The translations under genes were made by a program, and so were the position numbers. The notes beneath the pieces were generated by a model. The model searched no databases, was not told the DNA's origin, and worked only from the letters and a program-made list of their open reading frames with translations. A DNA stretch of 64,000 nucleotides from Gnetum montanum (lineage: Eukaryota; Streptophyta; Gnetopsida; Gnetales; Gnetaceae), in the NCBI GenBank assembly GCA_015680685.1, contig MNCI01020774.1:130373-194372 (forward strand). The letters run 5' to 3'. This document shows positions 1 through 12,640 of the stretch, one piece after another; the stretch's first letter is position 1; every line of letters begins with the position of its first letter.

Positions 1-502
1 AATTATTTAATTGTTATTGTTATTTATCATTATTAAATGTGAAATGAATACAACTTAATCACGAGCATCTACATGTGACTAATTGGTATCCTAGTAGCGT
101 ACTTGGGCCATGTGCTTGGTAATCCCAATGGTAGTCGTGCATGAGGTCCGAGATGTGTACGGATGATTAAAGAATGGATGCTCATCGCACTTAGGCTAGC
201 TTAGATCCTCTCTTCCTATCTCCTCTTAGTTTAACTCTCTCTCCCCTTTCTCCTAGCTTAATTAAAGATTATTTTCCATTGTCTCTATGAGTAGCATTAG
301 TTTAGGAACACATCATACACATCACCCTGGACTAAACCATACATGAAAAAGCAAATACTAGTCTAGGTGGGAAGACAGTGAACTGCGATCAACAAGTAAC
401 TATCTAGATACCACAACTAGCCTGTCTACGGAGTTTGACCAAATTGTGTGTGAAATGCTCATATTTGTATGGTTGATTATAGGGGTACCTCGCCACTCAT
501 CA
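1..502 (+). repeat. 3' part of a GATATC-family LTR (solo or 3' LTR)
   Basis: This stretch aligns by eye with the R/U5 half of the two LTRs of element C (about 47900-48406 and 55640-56082). It shares the 'GGTATCC.AGT.GCGTAC' block, the 'CGCACTTAGGCTAG' block and the terminal GGGGTACCTCGCCACTCATCA, here ending at 502. No primer-binding site follows, so it is the 3' LTR of an element lying mostly upstream of the window, or a solo LTR. Its start is outside the window. Confidence 0.85.
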
Positions 503-2059
503 ATGCTCTCTTGTAGTTGTAATGTTTCAATTTTACTTTAGTAAATTCTTGTCAATGGATGTAAGTATTTTATTTCTATGAAGTTATTTCTTATTCATTC
601 ATAAAATTATATTTTGTTTTATCTATTGTTAATAGGCTAGATCTTTGAATATTTGAGAAATGTAGAAATCTCTATTACTTTGAATTAGCCGTTGTTAACA
701 AGAAGATCCTTGTATAAATTTTTCAAATTGCAATGCTGCTTTATAAAGTAAGTAACAATCAGCTTAAAATCTAGCACAAACCAAAAAAAAAAAAAAAAAC
801 TCAACATTTTAATAGTGGGTTGCGATAACATGCAAGTTAAAATATGTTAAGCCAACCAAATAAAATGACCACAATATAGATTGATTCACTAAGCACATGT
901 TTAATGCAATCCACGATGTTTGAATCCAAAACATTATTTATATGGATTATGGTTGAATGATTGGAAAATAGGTTAGGTCATGATCACAAAAATCATATTG
1001 AAAATGAGATCCAAATCTTCTTTGAAAATTGGATGAGAGATCACCCAAAAATATAAATGGAATATCAAAAATAGGTTTAAAAGCACAACCTAGGGTGGCA
1101 ACTCAAAAGCTAAAAATAGGTACACTTCCAACAACAAATCCACCATGCTCCTGCTCTCACTACATACAAAATTATAGATAAAACCAACCACAAGATAATA
1201 ATAGGAGTAGAATATTCTACCCACAAAATTTCTATTTTGTCATTTCTCTCAACTCTACTCTCTCAGATTATATATAGAGTCACTTTGGTTGATTTCTTAC
1301 CATAATTTTTTAACTTTAGTTTATCATTATGATTATTTTTATTTTCATCATGTAGATTATTTTTCATTCTAAGTTTCTAATTTTATTATTATTTTTTAAA
1401 AAGTGTTCTTGGAACCCAATCAATTTGACTAGATTATATCTAAGACTACCCTAAGATACTTAGTCAACATGATTCTTTAAAAGAGTTTGAAAAAAAAATG
1501 ATGAGGTGTTACTCTCTTGGTCAGACTTTTGCTTTGCTATCTTCAAGTCATGGGTTTAATTCTAGTTGATTATAGTAAGTTATAAAGGTTTAATTGGATT
1601 ATATATCTTAGGACATACTTATGTTTCAATTATTTCAAGCTTCAACACTCCTAAAAAAATTTGGAAAAAAATGTAATGGTTTCACATTAGCATTCCTTTT
1701 GCAATTGAACATATGACTTACACATTATAACATACACCTTTTGAATTAAGTGAGTGATAACATTTGATTTATTATTTTAACAAAATTTTAAGTTTTCTAA
1801 AAACATTTAAAAACTTTGATGATGTACAAACATGACAAAAGGATAAAGGAAGGAGCTGTGAGGAGGTGTAATTCGAGAAGGAGACTCAAAAACATATGGA
1901 AGGGGCTTGTAGACATACACTTTTGGCTCCTACAAGGATCACTATTTTAGGGTAGCAACATTTGTTTTTAGCAAAGAGGTTAGAAGATGCAACCATGGAA
2001 GGTAGGCTAGCCTCTTGGCTTAGGAGCCTAGGAGCTCGCTACTAAAAGATGAGGTCAAG
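503..2059. other. No gene seen; AT-rich intergenic DNA
   Basis: No long frame, domain or RNA gene is visible on either strand. A poly-A run of about 17 lies at 783-799. The stretch is probably decayed repeat that I cannot assign. Confidence 0.5.
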
Positions 2060-2971
2060 GCTTGCCTATGGTAAAGTTTTAAGGCCTAAAAAAGTGAATT
2101 TTTTAATGACATTTTTAAAATTCATAGCATGTATATTTCTCTTATCTAATAGATCCAAAGGATCTATGGATATAATAAAATATCAATTTCAGTTTCATTA
2201 GTAGGTGGCATTGTTGGATATATCACATCAAGCTCATAAGTTTTATTTTCTTAAGGATTTCTCTCACCCCTTCATGCACTCCTAAGGCATGGTAGGGGGG
2301 AGGAAGGAATAGATGCCTTTGCACAGGCTCTTCCATGAACTTCTCAAGGACTTTATAACTAAGGTTGAGCATACTACCCTTAAATTTAGAAATAATGATT
2401 ATGTTTCCATGCATACAAAATAGAAATTTCAAATCTTCATCACACATAATATAACACAAACCAAGGGAACTATTGTTAAACTTCATAAATATCTTAAACA
2501 AGGGTTAGTTCTAATCATGCAAACATAACTATATGTTTTTCAACTAGCACACATATTACTTAGGCTGACACACATATTACTTAGTCCAACACACATATAC
2601 TAGAGGTTAAGGATTCTAAAACAAGGGTATCATAAGAAAAAGGCTATGCAGAAATAAAAAATCTAAAAATGCAATGACTAGAACTTAAACAATGATACAA
2701 GGAAGTAAAAATATAGTATAAAATAATAAAGGAAAATCCCTCAGCTAAATAATCTCTAGGGGTGAATAAAATAAAACCAATTAATAATAGTAGGTTTTGT
2801 CAATGGCTAAATAAGATGGGATGCATGAGTTGATTCCCTTGTGATGAAAATCAACTCAATGCTTAGGTATCTAAAGCATTTAAACTAGTTAGATCATAGA
2901 ATTCAACCAGATTACATATGAACAGTTGTGATCTATATGAGCAGGCATAGAGTCTACTCTACTACTCAACA
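2060..2971 (+). repeat. 5' LTR of element 1 (left edge approximate)
   Basis: The right end is fixed by ...CTCAACA directly before the primer site at 2972, the same arrangement as ...CTCATCA plus primer site in element C. The left edge cannot be seen. It is placed by assuming the LTR length of elements 2 and C. The LTR is strongly diverged from its relatives. Confidence 0.5.
2546..2606 (+). repeat. Three copies of a ~21-bp tandem repeat
   Basis: Three successive units share the core CACACATATTACTTAG, the third in the shortened form CACACATATACTAG. The array lies inside the element 1 LTR and is absent from the related LTRs. Confidence 0.7.
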
Positions 2972-2990
2972 TTGGTATCATTGCCAAGGA
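2972..2990 (+). promoter_or_regulatory. Primer-binding site, tRNA-Asp type
   Basis: TTGGTATCATTGCCAAGGA matches the plant tRNA-Asp primer-site consensus (TGGCGCCGTTGCCGGGGA, known from Athila/Tat-type gypsy elements) except for G-to-A and C-to-T changes. The following TTTGTGCTAG continues in parallel with the GACGGTGCTAG of element C. Confidence 0.8.
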
Positions 2991-3299
2991 TTTGTGCTAG
3001 TATTTTAGCTAATAGGATTATTCAAAGATCATTGTTAGAATCTATAAATATTTAATAATTGAAGATAATAATATTTTACTCAAATGAACACTTATCAATC
3101 AAAATATATCTTTTTCTTGCAAGGTAGATTCCCTACCTACTAGACATTTAATAAGGGTACATGATAGAACTAATAAGAATACAAACGATATGCCATACCA
3201 AGTAAAGATAGTTTACCACCATCCAAATCCTTACTGTCCAAATTTTACTTTCATACATCATCAAGATGAACAACTATAGTGGAGAGATCTAGAGGGCAA

Positions 3300-4640
3300 C
3301 AATATATTATCACTTAATCATTCAATACCATCAATGTTCATGGTAGCATCAATGAAACTAGGACTTAAAGCAACACCTTTAGATTACAAGGCTATTAATA
3401 AAATATCTAGAGCTTACCAGCCCACAAAGTCCCAATTATGCAAAGACCAATTCATGTCCACTAAGAAGCTTCCAAAAGAAAAGACACTTGTATTCAACTA
3501 ACTTCATAGTTAGAAACGAAGGATACTAATTATCAATCTAGCAGATCCTAATGCTAAAATTCTCAATCTTATTATGAAGATGGCATGAACCATATATGGT
3601 TACGGTTAGCCTTAGCAAGTAACTAAGGCAAGGGAACAACAAGACCAATGACAAGGAAGGCTTCAAGGCCAAGATCTTCCACTAGATAACCAAGAGAACA
3701 TCAAAAGGACCACAAAATAAGAGCAAGCCAAAACAACTTTTATAGTTTTCCATCTTTATCCTCTTCATCCTAATTGTAAAGCTCTAGTACAGATGAATGT
3801 GGCCAAGATAAGAGTGGAAATGATTGTAGTTAGTGTAGAGATGACAGAAGGAATAGTCACAAAGATGATCAAAGAGATAGTAGACATGAGTAAGAAGAAG
3901 GGCACTATCATGAATGAAGACATAACACGTAATACCAAGGGAGACATGGTCATGATCAAAACCATAAGGACCATTATGATTATGATGAACCATGACTTGT
4001 TATAAGGAGTATGATCAAAATCTAGGAGGTAGTGTATATTCCTCTTAGGCATCAAAGGAATAACTAAATTAAACAACTAGATATGAATAAATTTCTAAAT
4101 TTGAGTGGGGTGATAACATAAATCCACATCATTATTTGCAAGTCTTCCATAATTTCTATATCTTGCAAAACATTGAAAATGAATGGCAAAAACTAAAACT
4201 CTTCCCAAGGACATTCATTAAAGAAGTAGAAAGTTGGTACTAGTTTTTGAAGCTGAAATCAATCAAGAGGTGAAGTATAATGCTAGAGCTACCTAATGAC
4301 AAATACAAAACATACTCTTGGATATACAACTTAAGAAAGAAAATTTAAGGATGAAGATAAGACAATCATGAATCCCTTAATGCAGGCTTCAGAAAGTACT
4401 ACTCTTTATTGCATAGATGTCTAGGCCATGGCTTCTCTTAAAGAGAATAGCTATGCCACATTATAGCTAAACTCATAAATAAGACTAGGGAAACTCTTGA
4501 GGTCTATGCCTAAGGGAGGTTATTTGAAATGACGTCCATTAAATCCAAAGATTAATCAAATAAGTGGTAAAAGAAGAAAAAGAACTCAAGAAAAGAGAGT
4601 GTTTAGAGAAGTATAACACCATCCCTAAAAAGGAAGTACA
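3300..4640 (+). pseudogene. gag remnant of element 1
   Basis: The recognisable core lies at about 4160-4345. It reads in one frame as the retrotransposon gag motif with W.KL.LFPRT, a SWY block, and LK.KSI, followed by a KY.TYS..YNLRK block. It aligns residue for residue with the intact gag of element C (QKLQLLPMTLIDQAKVWY and onward) and with the minus-strand gag of element 2. The upstream part (3790-4010) matches the corresponding part of element 2 at 19010-19200. Several in-frame stops and shifts make it non-functional. Confidence 0.7.
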
Positions 4641-5589
4641 TCTCTATTAGCATAATGAAGAAGCATTGTTAGAGAAATTAGTGCAAAGGAAAACCTTGCC
4701 TATCCAAAAGGTAATCATTTAAATTTAGGCTAAGATTAATAAAATGTGAAACTCCATAGAAAAAAATTTTAAATAACACTTAAGATCATGAAGTTAAAAT
4801 TAGACCATAGAAGAGCTAAAGACAAAGACAAGAAAAATAAGAGAATTGTAGGTAAGGACTATTATCAATAGAAAGAAAAAGCAACTACATTTGAGAAGAT
4901 TAAAAACTTGAAATCTAATGATTATGGTTGTAACATTTATTAATATGAACATCCAAGGGTTGTCATCCTATAATGTCACATCTTCCAAGATTTATGCCTT
5001 GAATGAAAATTTTGTCAAGAAGTAGATACATAGGAGGTTGTCTTATCCTCAAGAAAACTATGAGCAATCCTATCATTAATAATAATACTATCTAAGGGGG
5101 ACTCCACCTTAACCTCAAGAGTATTTTCAATAGTGGCAAAACCCACAATCATGGGGAATGCTACATTAATGTAGAAATATCCTTATAGACAACCACATAT
5201 GTCTCATAATTTATATCTCCAAATGGCTCTAACACACATGTCTCTACTTACCATTATTATCCTTTAGAGCACCATACACTTGCTACTCCATGTGTTGAAT
5301 CTCGTTTTGCTTACACTTCTCATCCTCCATAGCAACCTCAACGTTACACTTCAAACACTTTACTAACTACTTTACTAATGCAAGACAAGATTCCACTCTA
5401 GCCATAATAGTGGAATGCCATCCATGTAGTGAATTTGCAAGTGGATGTCAACTTAACTAGTTCTAAGCACAATCCTTGGAAATGGACATTTTTCAAGCTA
5501 GCTAGTCCACCTAAACCTTTCTAGGAATTCTAGACTATGGACATCACACCAACTACCTCTCAAACATCTAATAAGATACCTTTAAACCA

Positions 5590-6010
5590 AGTTTCTTCTA
5601 AATTTCAAACTATCATATTAACTCATGTTATTATAGACTAGATAAAAGTAGGAAATCTTTCTCAAAAAAAAAAGAATTGATCTAGAATGCCCTTTAATAT
5701 TTTCTCTTAAGAAATATATAAAGTATATAACCTACCACTACTTAAGAAGTACAACATTAAATTAGATCTTTTAGATCAATCCATCACTATTCTATTGGTA
5801 TTAGTGGAGGACATTTTGATCATCATTATTATTTTATCATATCCTACTGATTTCCTTGTAATTCATGTAGACAACTACAAGTGAGAATTCCTTGTCATCA
5901 TGGGAAGATCTTGGCTAAGTTCCATTAATGCCAAATTAGGAATTAGAAATATTTCTTTAGAAATTTTCAAGGAAAATGAACATCATGCAATAGATAAGAA
6001 GAGAGTTTTG
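5590..6010 (+). pseudogene. Aspartic protease remnant of element 1
   Basis: A frame at about 5755-5995 reads DLLDQSITIL, then VEDILI, P.DFLVIHVDNYK, FLVIMGRSWLSSINAKLGI. This is the C-terminal half of a gypsy pepsin-like protease, with the conserved 'VED.L', 'DF.V.D' and 'LGR.WL' blocks. The catalytic DTGA/DSGA segment upstream is too decayed to find. The same domain is read on the minus strand in element 2 (16956-17141). Stops occur within and before the domain. Confidence 0.75.
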
Positions 6011-6569
6011 TGTATCATGTACAATGATATGAGGTGCAACTACGTGCAAAGGATATGAGCCATAAAAAAATAATCATAGTATGCAAATCATGTGTTGAAG
6101 CAGAATATGTGCAAAAGTGCCTATGTGCAACAATAACAAAGTAGGATGACATTTAGTAATTGAATCTAGATGAAAGTTGTAAATCAACTATGTGCATCAA
6201 ACTAAACTAAGCTTTCACAAGTGCTTACATTAACAAATTAGATGAGATATAGCAGCTTAGATACCAATTCTCTAATCCAAAGTACAAATAAGAAGTAGAC
6301 ATGGATTTGAATGAGTTGGAAATTCTAGAAACTTTTAAACTGAAGCCTCCTAAATTAAAGACATTACTAGCATTACTTAAGTATGTGTTCCTAAAAATTG
6401 ATAAACTAGTAATTGTGAATGAAAATCTCATGAAAAAATTAAAATAGAAGCTACTAATGATTATGAACAAATGGTCAAAAATATTTGTTTGGTCATATGA
6501 TGAAGTTACAAGGATTAAACCATGCATATGTCAACATCAAATCTACATAGACCCTACCATTAATCCCAA

Positions 6570-7830
6570 ATGAAAGCCCAAGATGAGGTTAAACTCCAAA
6601 TTGAAGGAAGTGGTCAACAAGGAGGTGAAAAACTCCCTAATGTCAAATTCATCTACCCTAAAGAAGATAGTGAGTGGGTAATCCCACTTATCATCATACT
6701 AAAGAAACATGGTCAATGGAGGATCTGCATAGATTTTAGACTGTTAAACATGATGACATTCAAGGATCATTTCCTTCCACCATTTGTGAACTAGTTGTTA
6801 AACATCATTATGAGGCATAATTATTACAACTTTCTAAATGGATATAGTAGCTACAATTAGATTTAAATTACCTTGGAAGATTAGGCCAAAACAACAATCA
6901 CAAATCCATGAGAAATTTTTGCATATAAGAAGATATTATTTGGTCTCTATAATGTACCCACAACTTTTTAACACCTTGTTCTCAATGTCTTTCATCAACA
7001 AATTGGTAATGGTATTAAGGCCTTCATGGATGACTTCTCAACCTACAGCTCTGATTTTGAGTAGGCGTTCAACCATTTGGATCAGGTTTTAAAACATTAT
7101 GTAGAGGCTAATTTAAAGATTAACTAGCAAAAGAGCCATCTAATGGTCCTCGAAGGCATATTTCTTGAGCACCAGATATTAGAAAAATGAATAGAGGTGG
7201 ATTCTAAAAAATTTAGAGTAATTCAAGGAATTACATAAAGGTCACAATCTATTAAAGATGTCAGATCACTCCTTAGACATGCAAACTACTATATGAGTTT
7301 GATTAAAACTTCTCAAAAATTGCAAAACCACTAATGGATTTGAAAAATAAAGATGCAAAATTTGAATGGACCAAGAAATGTATTTACTCATTCAAACTTC
7401 TAAAGTAGAAACATTTTAAAACTCTAATTCTATAAGAATCTAGCTAGTCTAGGACATTTTACATCATGATGAATGCATCCAATTTTGCTTTGAAAGCAAT
7501 GCTTACACAATTGGACCATTAGAAACATCCATATTACATTCATTGTGCAAGTAAGAGTATTGCAAGTGCACATATGAATTAAATCAAAATAAAGAAATAG
7601 CTTATGATTTTGGTGTACACCCTATAGAAATTCAAATGCTATGTACATAGATACTCAATCTTTATGCACATTGATCATGGTATAATATACTTCCTTGTGA
7701 AACTAGCAGTTAGTGTTCATATCATATAATGGCTAGTGATTTTGCAAGATTTTGGCATTACAATTATAAACATGAAGGGAATTGAGAACTTGATAGTTGA
7801 TCATTTGTCTCAATTATGATTAAATAATAA
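6570..7830 (+). pseudogene. Reverse transcriptase and RNase H remnant of element 1
   Basis: The fingers/palm region is clear: KFIYPKEDSEWVIP, KKHGQWRICIDFRLLN, then a degraded 'YS.YNQI' block, LFGLYNVPTTF and the catalytic loop as AFMDDFSTYSSDF (FMDD at about 7024-7035). A thumb/connection region with ANLKIN.QKSHLMVLEG follows. RNase H remnants continue to about 7820: ASNFALKAML near 7470 and a final IENLIVDHLSQL. The reading is broken by more than ten stops and small shifts. The domain order is standard for Ty3/gypsy. Confidence 0.85.
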
Positions 7831-7899
7831 GACTGATAAAAATCCACTCTACAATCAGTGTCCTAATGAATTACTCTATCAAATACAACAATGGCAACA

Positions 7900-8960
7900 A
7901 CTAATGCAACCAAATCATGGTACATAGATTTCCTCTCATATCATATCACACAAAAGGTTCTTACTAAATGGGACAAGAGGAAAAAGCAATAATTCCTTAC
8001 CAATTTAAGCACTACATGGAGATAGAAGGTAACCTTTATAAAATCTACACATATGGCTTGATTTGACTATATGTACTTGATGATGATTAACTAGAAATTT
8101 TTAAAGATACTCATGAAGGGCCTCATGGTGAAATACTTGTATCTAATGAGGATGCACATCATTTTACCAACTCCTATGAATGATGTCAATAAGATCATGG
8201 AATGTCTGCAAAGTTAAAGGGTGCACAATAATGGACCCAATCATTAGAACCCTTTGATCTATGATGAATTAATTTCATGAATCTCATCACACCCATGTCT
8301 AATAGTAAATCTTGCATCATTATTGTTGTGAACTACTATACAAAATGGGCAAAAACTACAGCCATAATAGATTACACATTAATAACTATGACTTAATTTT
8401 TTCAATAACATGTGGTAAATAGATTTAGTGTACCTAGGACACTAATTTATAATAATGAAACTCATTTTATAGGTACTAATTTTAAGAAACTGAGAAGATT
8501 CAAGAGGATCGAACACAAACTTAGTACACCCTATCACCTATAAGCCAATGATTAACTAAAAGTAACAAATTGGGAGATAACATGAATCCTAACTAGGACA
8601 AATGGAAAACATAGAAGAGAATGGAGTAAAAAACTTAATGATGTCTTATTTGTATATCACTCCACTTAAAAATTCCTATAGGATACTACTTATATGAATT
8701 GGTGTATAGAAAACTACATAAACTTTCCATTCAAAAAAAGCTCTATACATTCAAAACTACTTGTGAACTATGCCTTGACATCATCCTAGACAATGAGAGT
8801 GATTAATGAATATTAACATGCTAGATGAAATTAGGAGAGTAGCCCTAATGATAAATAAGATACATAAGGATTACACTAAATAATGTCATAATCCTAAGAT
8901 ACGATGTGTAGAATTTCAAACTAGAGATAAGGTTCTATCCTATAATTCCACTCATGTACC
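7900..8960 (+). pseudogene. Integrase remnant of element 1
   Basis: The catalytic core is recognisable from the frame with LMNFMNLITPMSN followed by IIIVVNYYTKWAKTTAI, then a decayed second-Asp region (IYNNETHFIGTNF, where D.G would be expected) and HKLSTPYHL with ANDQLKVTN-like remains in place of PQANGQ.E. The downstream KLNDVLFVYHST block matches the 'DALW.YRT' region of gypsy integrases and the element 2 copy at 14.1-14.3 kb. Multiple stops and loss of catalytic acidic positions show it is dead. Confidence 0.75.
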
Positions 8961-8990
8961 TTAATGGATAAAATTTTAAACACTATGGTA

Positions 8991-9004
8991 TTAGTGTAGG
9001 AGTA
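8991..9004 (+). other. Polypurine-tract-like end of element 1
   Basis: TTAGTGTAGGAGTA directly before TGACCC aligns with TTAGTCGTGGGGGTA directly before TGATGG in element C. It probably marks the 3' LTR start of element 1, but the LTR itself is not recognisable downstream. Confidence 0.45.
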
Positions 9005-9700
9005 TGACCCTAACCAAAATAGTTTAATTACCTATTTTAGTTTATTTCTGGTCTTTGGCTCCACCAAGGCACAGATACCTCCAAATAGCTTTTGTTGGTT
9101 TTAATGAGGTAACTATGACTAAATCCATGTTTGCTTACTTTAAGAATCTTAAAAGTATTATCTTTGTTTATAATTACTAATATTGAGCTTCCTCTTCTAG
9201 CTATCTTTCAATTCTAACTATTCATTTTAAACAACTTTCGAATCATGAAGCTCTAAACTCCACATAGCCATATGAGTAAACAAATAATTTTATAGAATCT
9301 ATCATCTTATGAATTTAAGACATAAGCTAACACACTTCAAAAAAGCTATATTTTGCAAAAGTAATATTATACAGAGCTGAAATCTTAGATTAAAGAATTA
9401 TTCAAGAAGCTTAAAATCATATGTATAATAACACTAATTCCATATTAAAATTGACACTTAAAGAAGCTATCTCGTTTGATGAAAATAATAGAAATAACCT
9501 AAGCCTTTGTATTTTAAACAAATAGTTTATTCCAAAACTTCTTGTTAACTAAAACATAGCTATATATAGACTTAGCTAAATAAGTAAAAAGCTATCTAAT
9601 GAAATGACTAATTAGGAGAGAAGCCAAAATAGAAAAGTTAAACCTATTTTAGAATGTCATTATTAAGAACTATCTTTTCAAGATTTTTCCTAAAAATGTT
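9005..9700 (-). repeat. Diverged LTR fragment related to element D
   Basis: CTGGTCTTTGGCT and CACCAAGGCACAGATACC, then CTCCAAATAG, at about 9045-9095 match the low-coordinate end of both element D LTRs (21988 and 31127) in the same orientation. Weaker similarity follows (CTTACTTTAA near 9137, TTTTGCAAAA near 9352). It is an old relative of D. It may be the 3' LTR of the F remnant beside it, which is inference. Confidence 0.55.
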
Positions 9701-9787
9701 TCTCCTCCTCCACCCCCACCCCCGACCCCACCCCTTAGTGCCTGCACCCCNNNNNNNNNNNNNNNNNNNNNNNNNNNNNNNNNNNNN
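9701..9787. other. C-rich tract ending in a 37-N assembly gap
   Basis: A cytosine-rich run (CCTCCACCCCCACCCCCGACC...) at 9706-9750 leads straight into 37 Ns (9751-9787). Homopolymer-like C tracts commonly break short-read assemblies. The 60-residue open frame across the gap is an artefact. Confidence 0.9.
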
Positions 9788-11744
9788 TTATATAGTATCT
9801 TTTGGTAGTTACAATAATTATAAATTTATCACTTGATTAACTTCATAGTTTCTTCATAGGGCTATAAATCATTTACTAGTTGTTCAACTACTTAGTTAGT
9901 CTTCTTAATTTCCTGAATTTGATGCCCCTCTATCAGTAACTACTAAGATATTTTTTCATAATTGAATAAAGCATTATTTACTTGATTCAATACGTTTGGT
10001 TTTGTATAATCAAGCTTCTTAATAATCTCCTCTACATCTACTTCATTATCTCCTAAATCAGTTAACAAATTAGTTAGCTCATTCAATGTTTCCCATGTAG
10101 TTGAATAAATCTGTTCCAACTCTAACTTTCTTTGATTAATTTTTATCATTATTATTGCAATTGCAATTATTGTATTATCTAGAAAATCCATGGTAAATGG
10201 TGGTGGTGCCTCCCTCGTTGTAGTCGCTATTCTTACCAAATTCTGAGTCTTTCAATCTATGTGAGCAAATATAGCCTAATTTTCCTTAGCTTCTTAAATT
10301 TCATCCTAGGTTTCTTACATTCATTCCTTTTGATAATTAAATTTAGCAACTAGTTCTTGAGATGTTGGTTACATCAAATAAGTATGATCTAAGGCTTTCA
10401 TCTTTTAAGCATGTTCCAATTCTTAGTTCACAATAGCTAGTCCTTCTTCTAAGTGTAATATGGCTTGTGCTTTATTTTTAAGTAATTACTCTTTAATTAT
10501 AATTTTATCTTTGAGTTTTTAATTTATATCTTTAAAGTCTTTTAGATATTCCTTTAACTTGCCTATTTCCTACTTGTCTTGTATCAAAAACTCTTTAATC
10601 TTGGCCATTTCGCTATCAGTGACTTGTTTCTTGTCTATAATCAAAGTAGCTATTATTTCTAAATTATCCTAATGTAATATTACAAGCTTCTATTCTTCAA
10701 TTTGAGGGTCATCTACTTTATAAGGAAAGATAATACTTGTTTCAATCTTTGGCTTAGTTTGAAGCTTCTAGCTTAAAACAATTCTTCCTTCCTTCTCTTT
10801 CACCTTAAAATATCAGGCTACTTCTTTCATTAAATAGCTTAAGAGGAAATATAGTATCATTGAATTTAGTAATATGCTTTCCCCTTCTTTCTATTGTTGT
10901 TGTGGCTCTAGTAGCCTTCATTATTCTAGGAGCTCATGTTTTTGTTGCTACTTTTCAAGTAGCTCTTGTTGATGATGCTATTATTTTTCCTTACTGGTCT
11001 TTATACTCTCAATTTTGATTTTCCTAGCTCCTTTAATCCTTGCATATTTACCATTGGAAGGTGGGAATCAATCATCAAACATAGCTTCTTCAAGGTCTTC
11101 AAGCTTCCAAGAGAAGTAATTTTTTTCACTAAGGCTAAATATTCTTCTAGAAAATCTCTAACCAAAGGAAGATCTCTACTCTTCATCCATCTACAAACTT
11201 CTATAGTTGGTAAATCACATAAGGAGGCTAAAGACTTCATTGATAAGCTGCTTCTTAATTGTTATTATGCTTCATCTTTAGCTTAATTTACTTCCTTATC
11301 TAAAGTTGTCTGATATACTATATTTGTTTCATCAGGCTAATGCACCTATTAGGTATTAGTAGCTGAATTTATCCTCTTAGGAGCTACAAGAAAATCAAGC
11401 TTCTATAGTTCATTTCTTTAAGATCTCATTCATTATTATATTTCTATTAGCCAAAATTTAAAGAAAAAAATACTTTATGCTTATAATCATGCTTTAGGAT
11501 GCTTTCCCAAGTTTATCTACCTACTTTCAAAGCTACTAAATATGGAGCTACAAACCTTGAAATCTTGTAGGCCCAACCTTTAAATCTTACTATCAAAGTC
11601 TAAGGGTAATGAGCATGAAGAAAAATAGCTCCATTACATTATTCTTTATCTTATTAATAATTTGTTGATCAATTCATGATAGAAAAGCTCCTAGGATGAA
11701 CTTGAATAGATGAGCATATACACAATTCATATAAAATTCTTTGG
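9788..11744 (-). pseudogene. F: unidentified retroelement ORF remnant, distal part
   Basis: On the minus strand, open stretches such as 9943-10239 and 11001-11240 contain helical, charge-rich protein. The first has LEQIYSTTWETLNELTNLL followed by LGDNEVDVEEII. The second has MKSLASLCDLPTIEVCRWM and KSRDLPLVRDFLEEYLALVK. The style (globular start, then a long coiled-coil-like tail) resembles the second ORF of element C, but I could not align the two convincingly. It was split by element 2. The other part is at 21000-21900. Stops are frequent, and the identity is unknown. Confidence 0.4.
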
Positions 11745-12626
11745 TGATATGTAGTGAGTGTCCCCTATGCCCAACTATACCAAGCATAAGTGTGTATGTG
11801 TGATCTAGTCAAATTCCATGGAACTATAGACAAATAGTATTCTTGATAATTAATCATGATGTTGCTAATCATTGTCTTTCCAATCATTATTTATGCTAAC
11901 TCAATTGGTATGGTTAACTGTGATTAAGGCATAAGATGTTTTTATTTTTATTATTTTTCTTATTAAAATATTAAATTCATTAAAATATTAATTTCTAACT
12001 AATTATGAAATTAAGAGTAATCTAAGCTATCCTAAGCATAAAGCATTCATCCCCACTTTCTGTACCCATCCTAAACCTATATTAACATTGTTGGGTTACC
12101 AAGTGTCTACTATTCAGCATACCAAGTATCCACTACTATGATTACCAAACATTAATATATTATACTTAAAGTGATCATACTAATGTTGCTAAAAATAAAA
12201 TATTAAATTACTAAGTACTATAAAGTAATGTGCATTAAGAGTAAAATGCAAAAAAATAAACTAAATGCTAGTCCATGTGATGTAATGGAAGGAATTCATC
12301 TCCATTTTATTGTCATCATGTAATAGTGTCCAAGTACATCATGCACTCAAATAAAACATTATAAAATCAACTTAATCCATGTTGTAGGCATTCAATGTGA
12401 AATTTAGCTAAGTATTATGGAAGAAAACTACAAGATTCTAGCTATTATAATGATCAAAGGTGCTATAAACATGATAGGTGATTTATGTTTATAGACATTT
12501 ATTGCAATTGTGACATCATATTTATGAAATAACATCCCAAACTATGATATAGTAGCTGTGATGTAGTAGCTATGATATCATAGATGTGATATCTTATATT
12601 ATTAGTTCAATTTTCATGATTTGTAA
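11745..12626 (-). repeat. 3' LTR of element 2
   Basis: It aligns along its length with 20069-20999. Shared blocks include GTCCCCTATGC near one end, AGTATTCTTGATAATTAA, CCTAAACCTATATTAAC, and the AT-rich U3 with repeated GATAT(C/A)(G/A)TAG units near 12540-12600. Compared with element C, the U3 repeats look like C-to-T decayed copies of GATATCGC. The exact inner boundary is uncertain by a few bases. Confidence 0.85.
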
Positions 12627-12640
12627 TACCCACATGATTC
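12627..12640 (-). other. Polypurine tract of element 2
   Basis: On the minus strand GAATCATGTGGGTA directly precedes the 3' LTR, matching TTAGTCGTGGGGGTA in C and E. Confidence 0.6.

Larger units (their letters stand above)
2060..9004 (+). mobile_element. Element 1: decayed autonomous Ty3/gypsy retrotransposon
   Basis: A plus-strand gypsy remnant in canonical order: 5' LTR, tRNA-Asp-type primer site (2972), gag, protease, RT, RNase H, integrase, and a polypurine-like tract at 8991. All reading frames are riddled with stops. Gag, protease and RT resemble those of element 2, and gag resembles that of element C, so the three are relatives. No 3' LTR of its own is recognisable after 9004. The sequence from about 9040 instead resembles the end of the element D LTR, which suggests later truncation. 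The left limit is an estimate from the ~900-bp LTRs of relatives. Confidence 0.8.

Noticed and set aside
1500-1590. tRNA-derived SINE-like stretch with a B-box-like GGGTTTAATTCTAG
   Set aside because: The B-box resemblance is partial, no convincing A box or tail was found, and I saw no second copy in the window.
3765-4076. Minus-strand 103-aa hydrophobic ORF resembling a membrane protein
   Set aside because: Antisense shadow of the Met/Lys/Ile-rich gag N-terminus of element 1. The same shadow appears opposite the element 2 gag (18838-19257).
9654-9836. 60-aa ORF spanning the 37-N gap
   Set aside because: The frame includes Ns and a C-rich tract; no protein signal.
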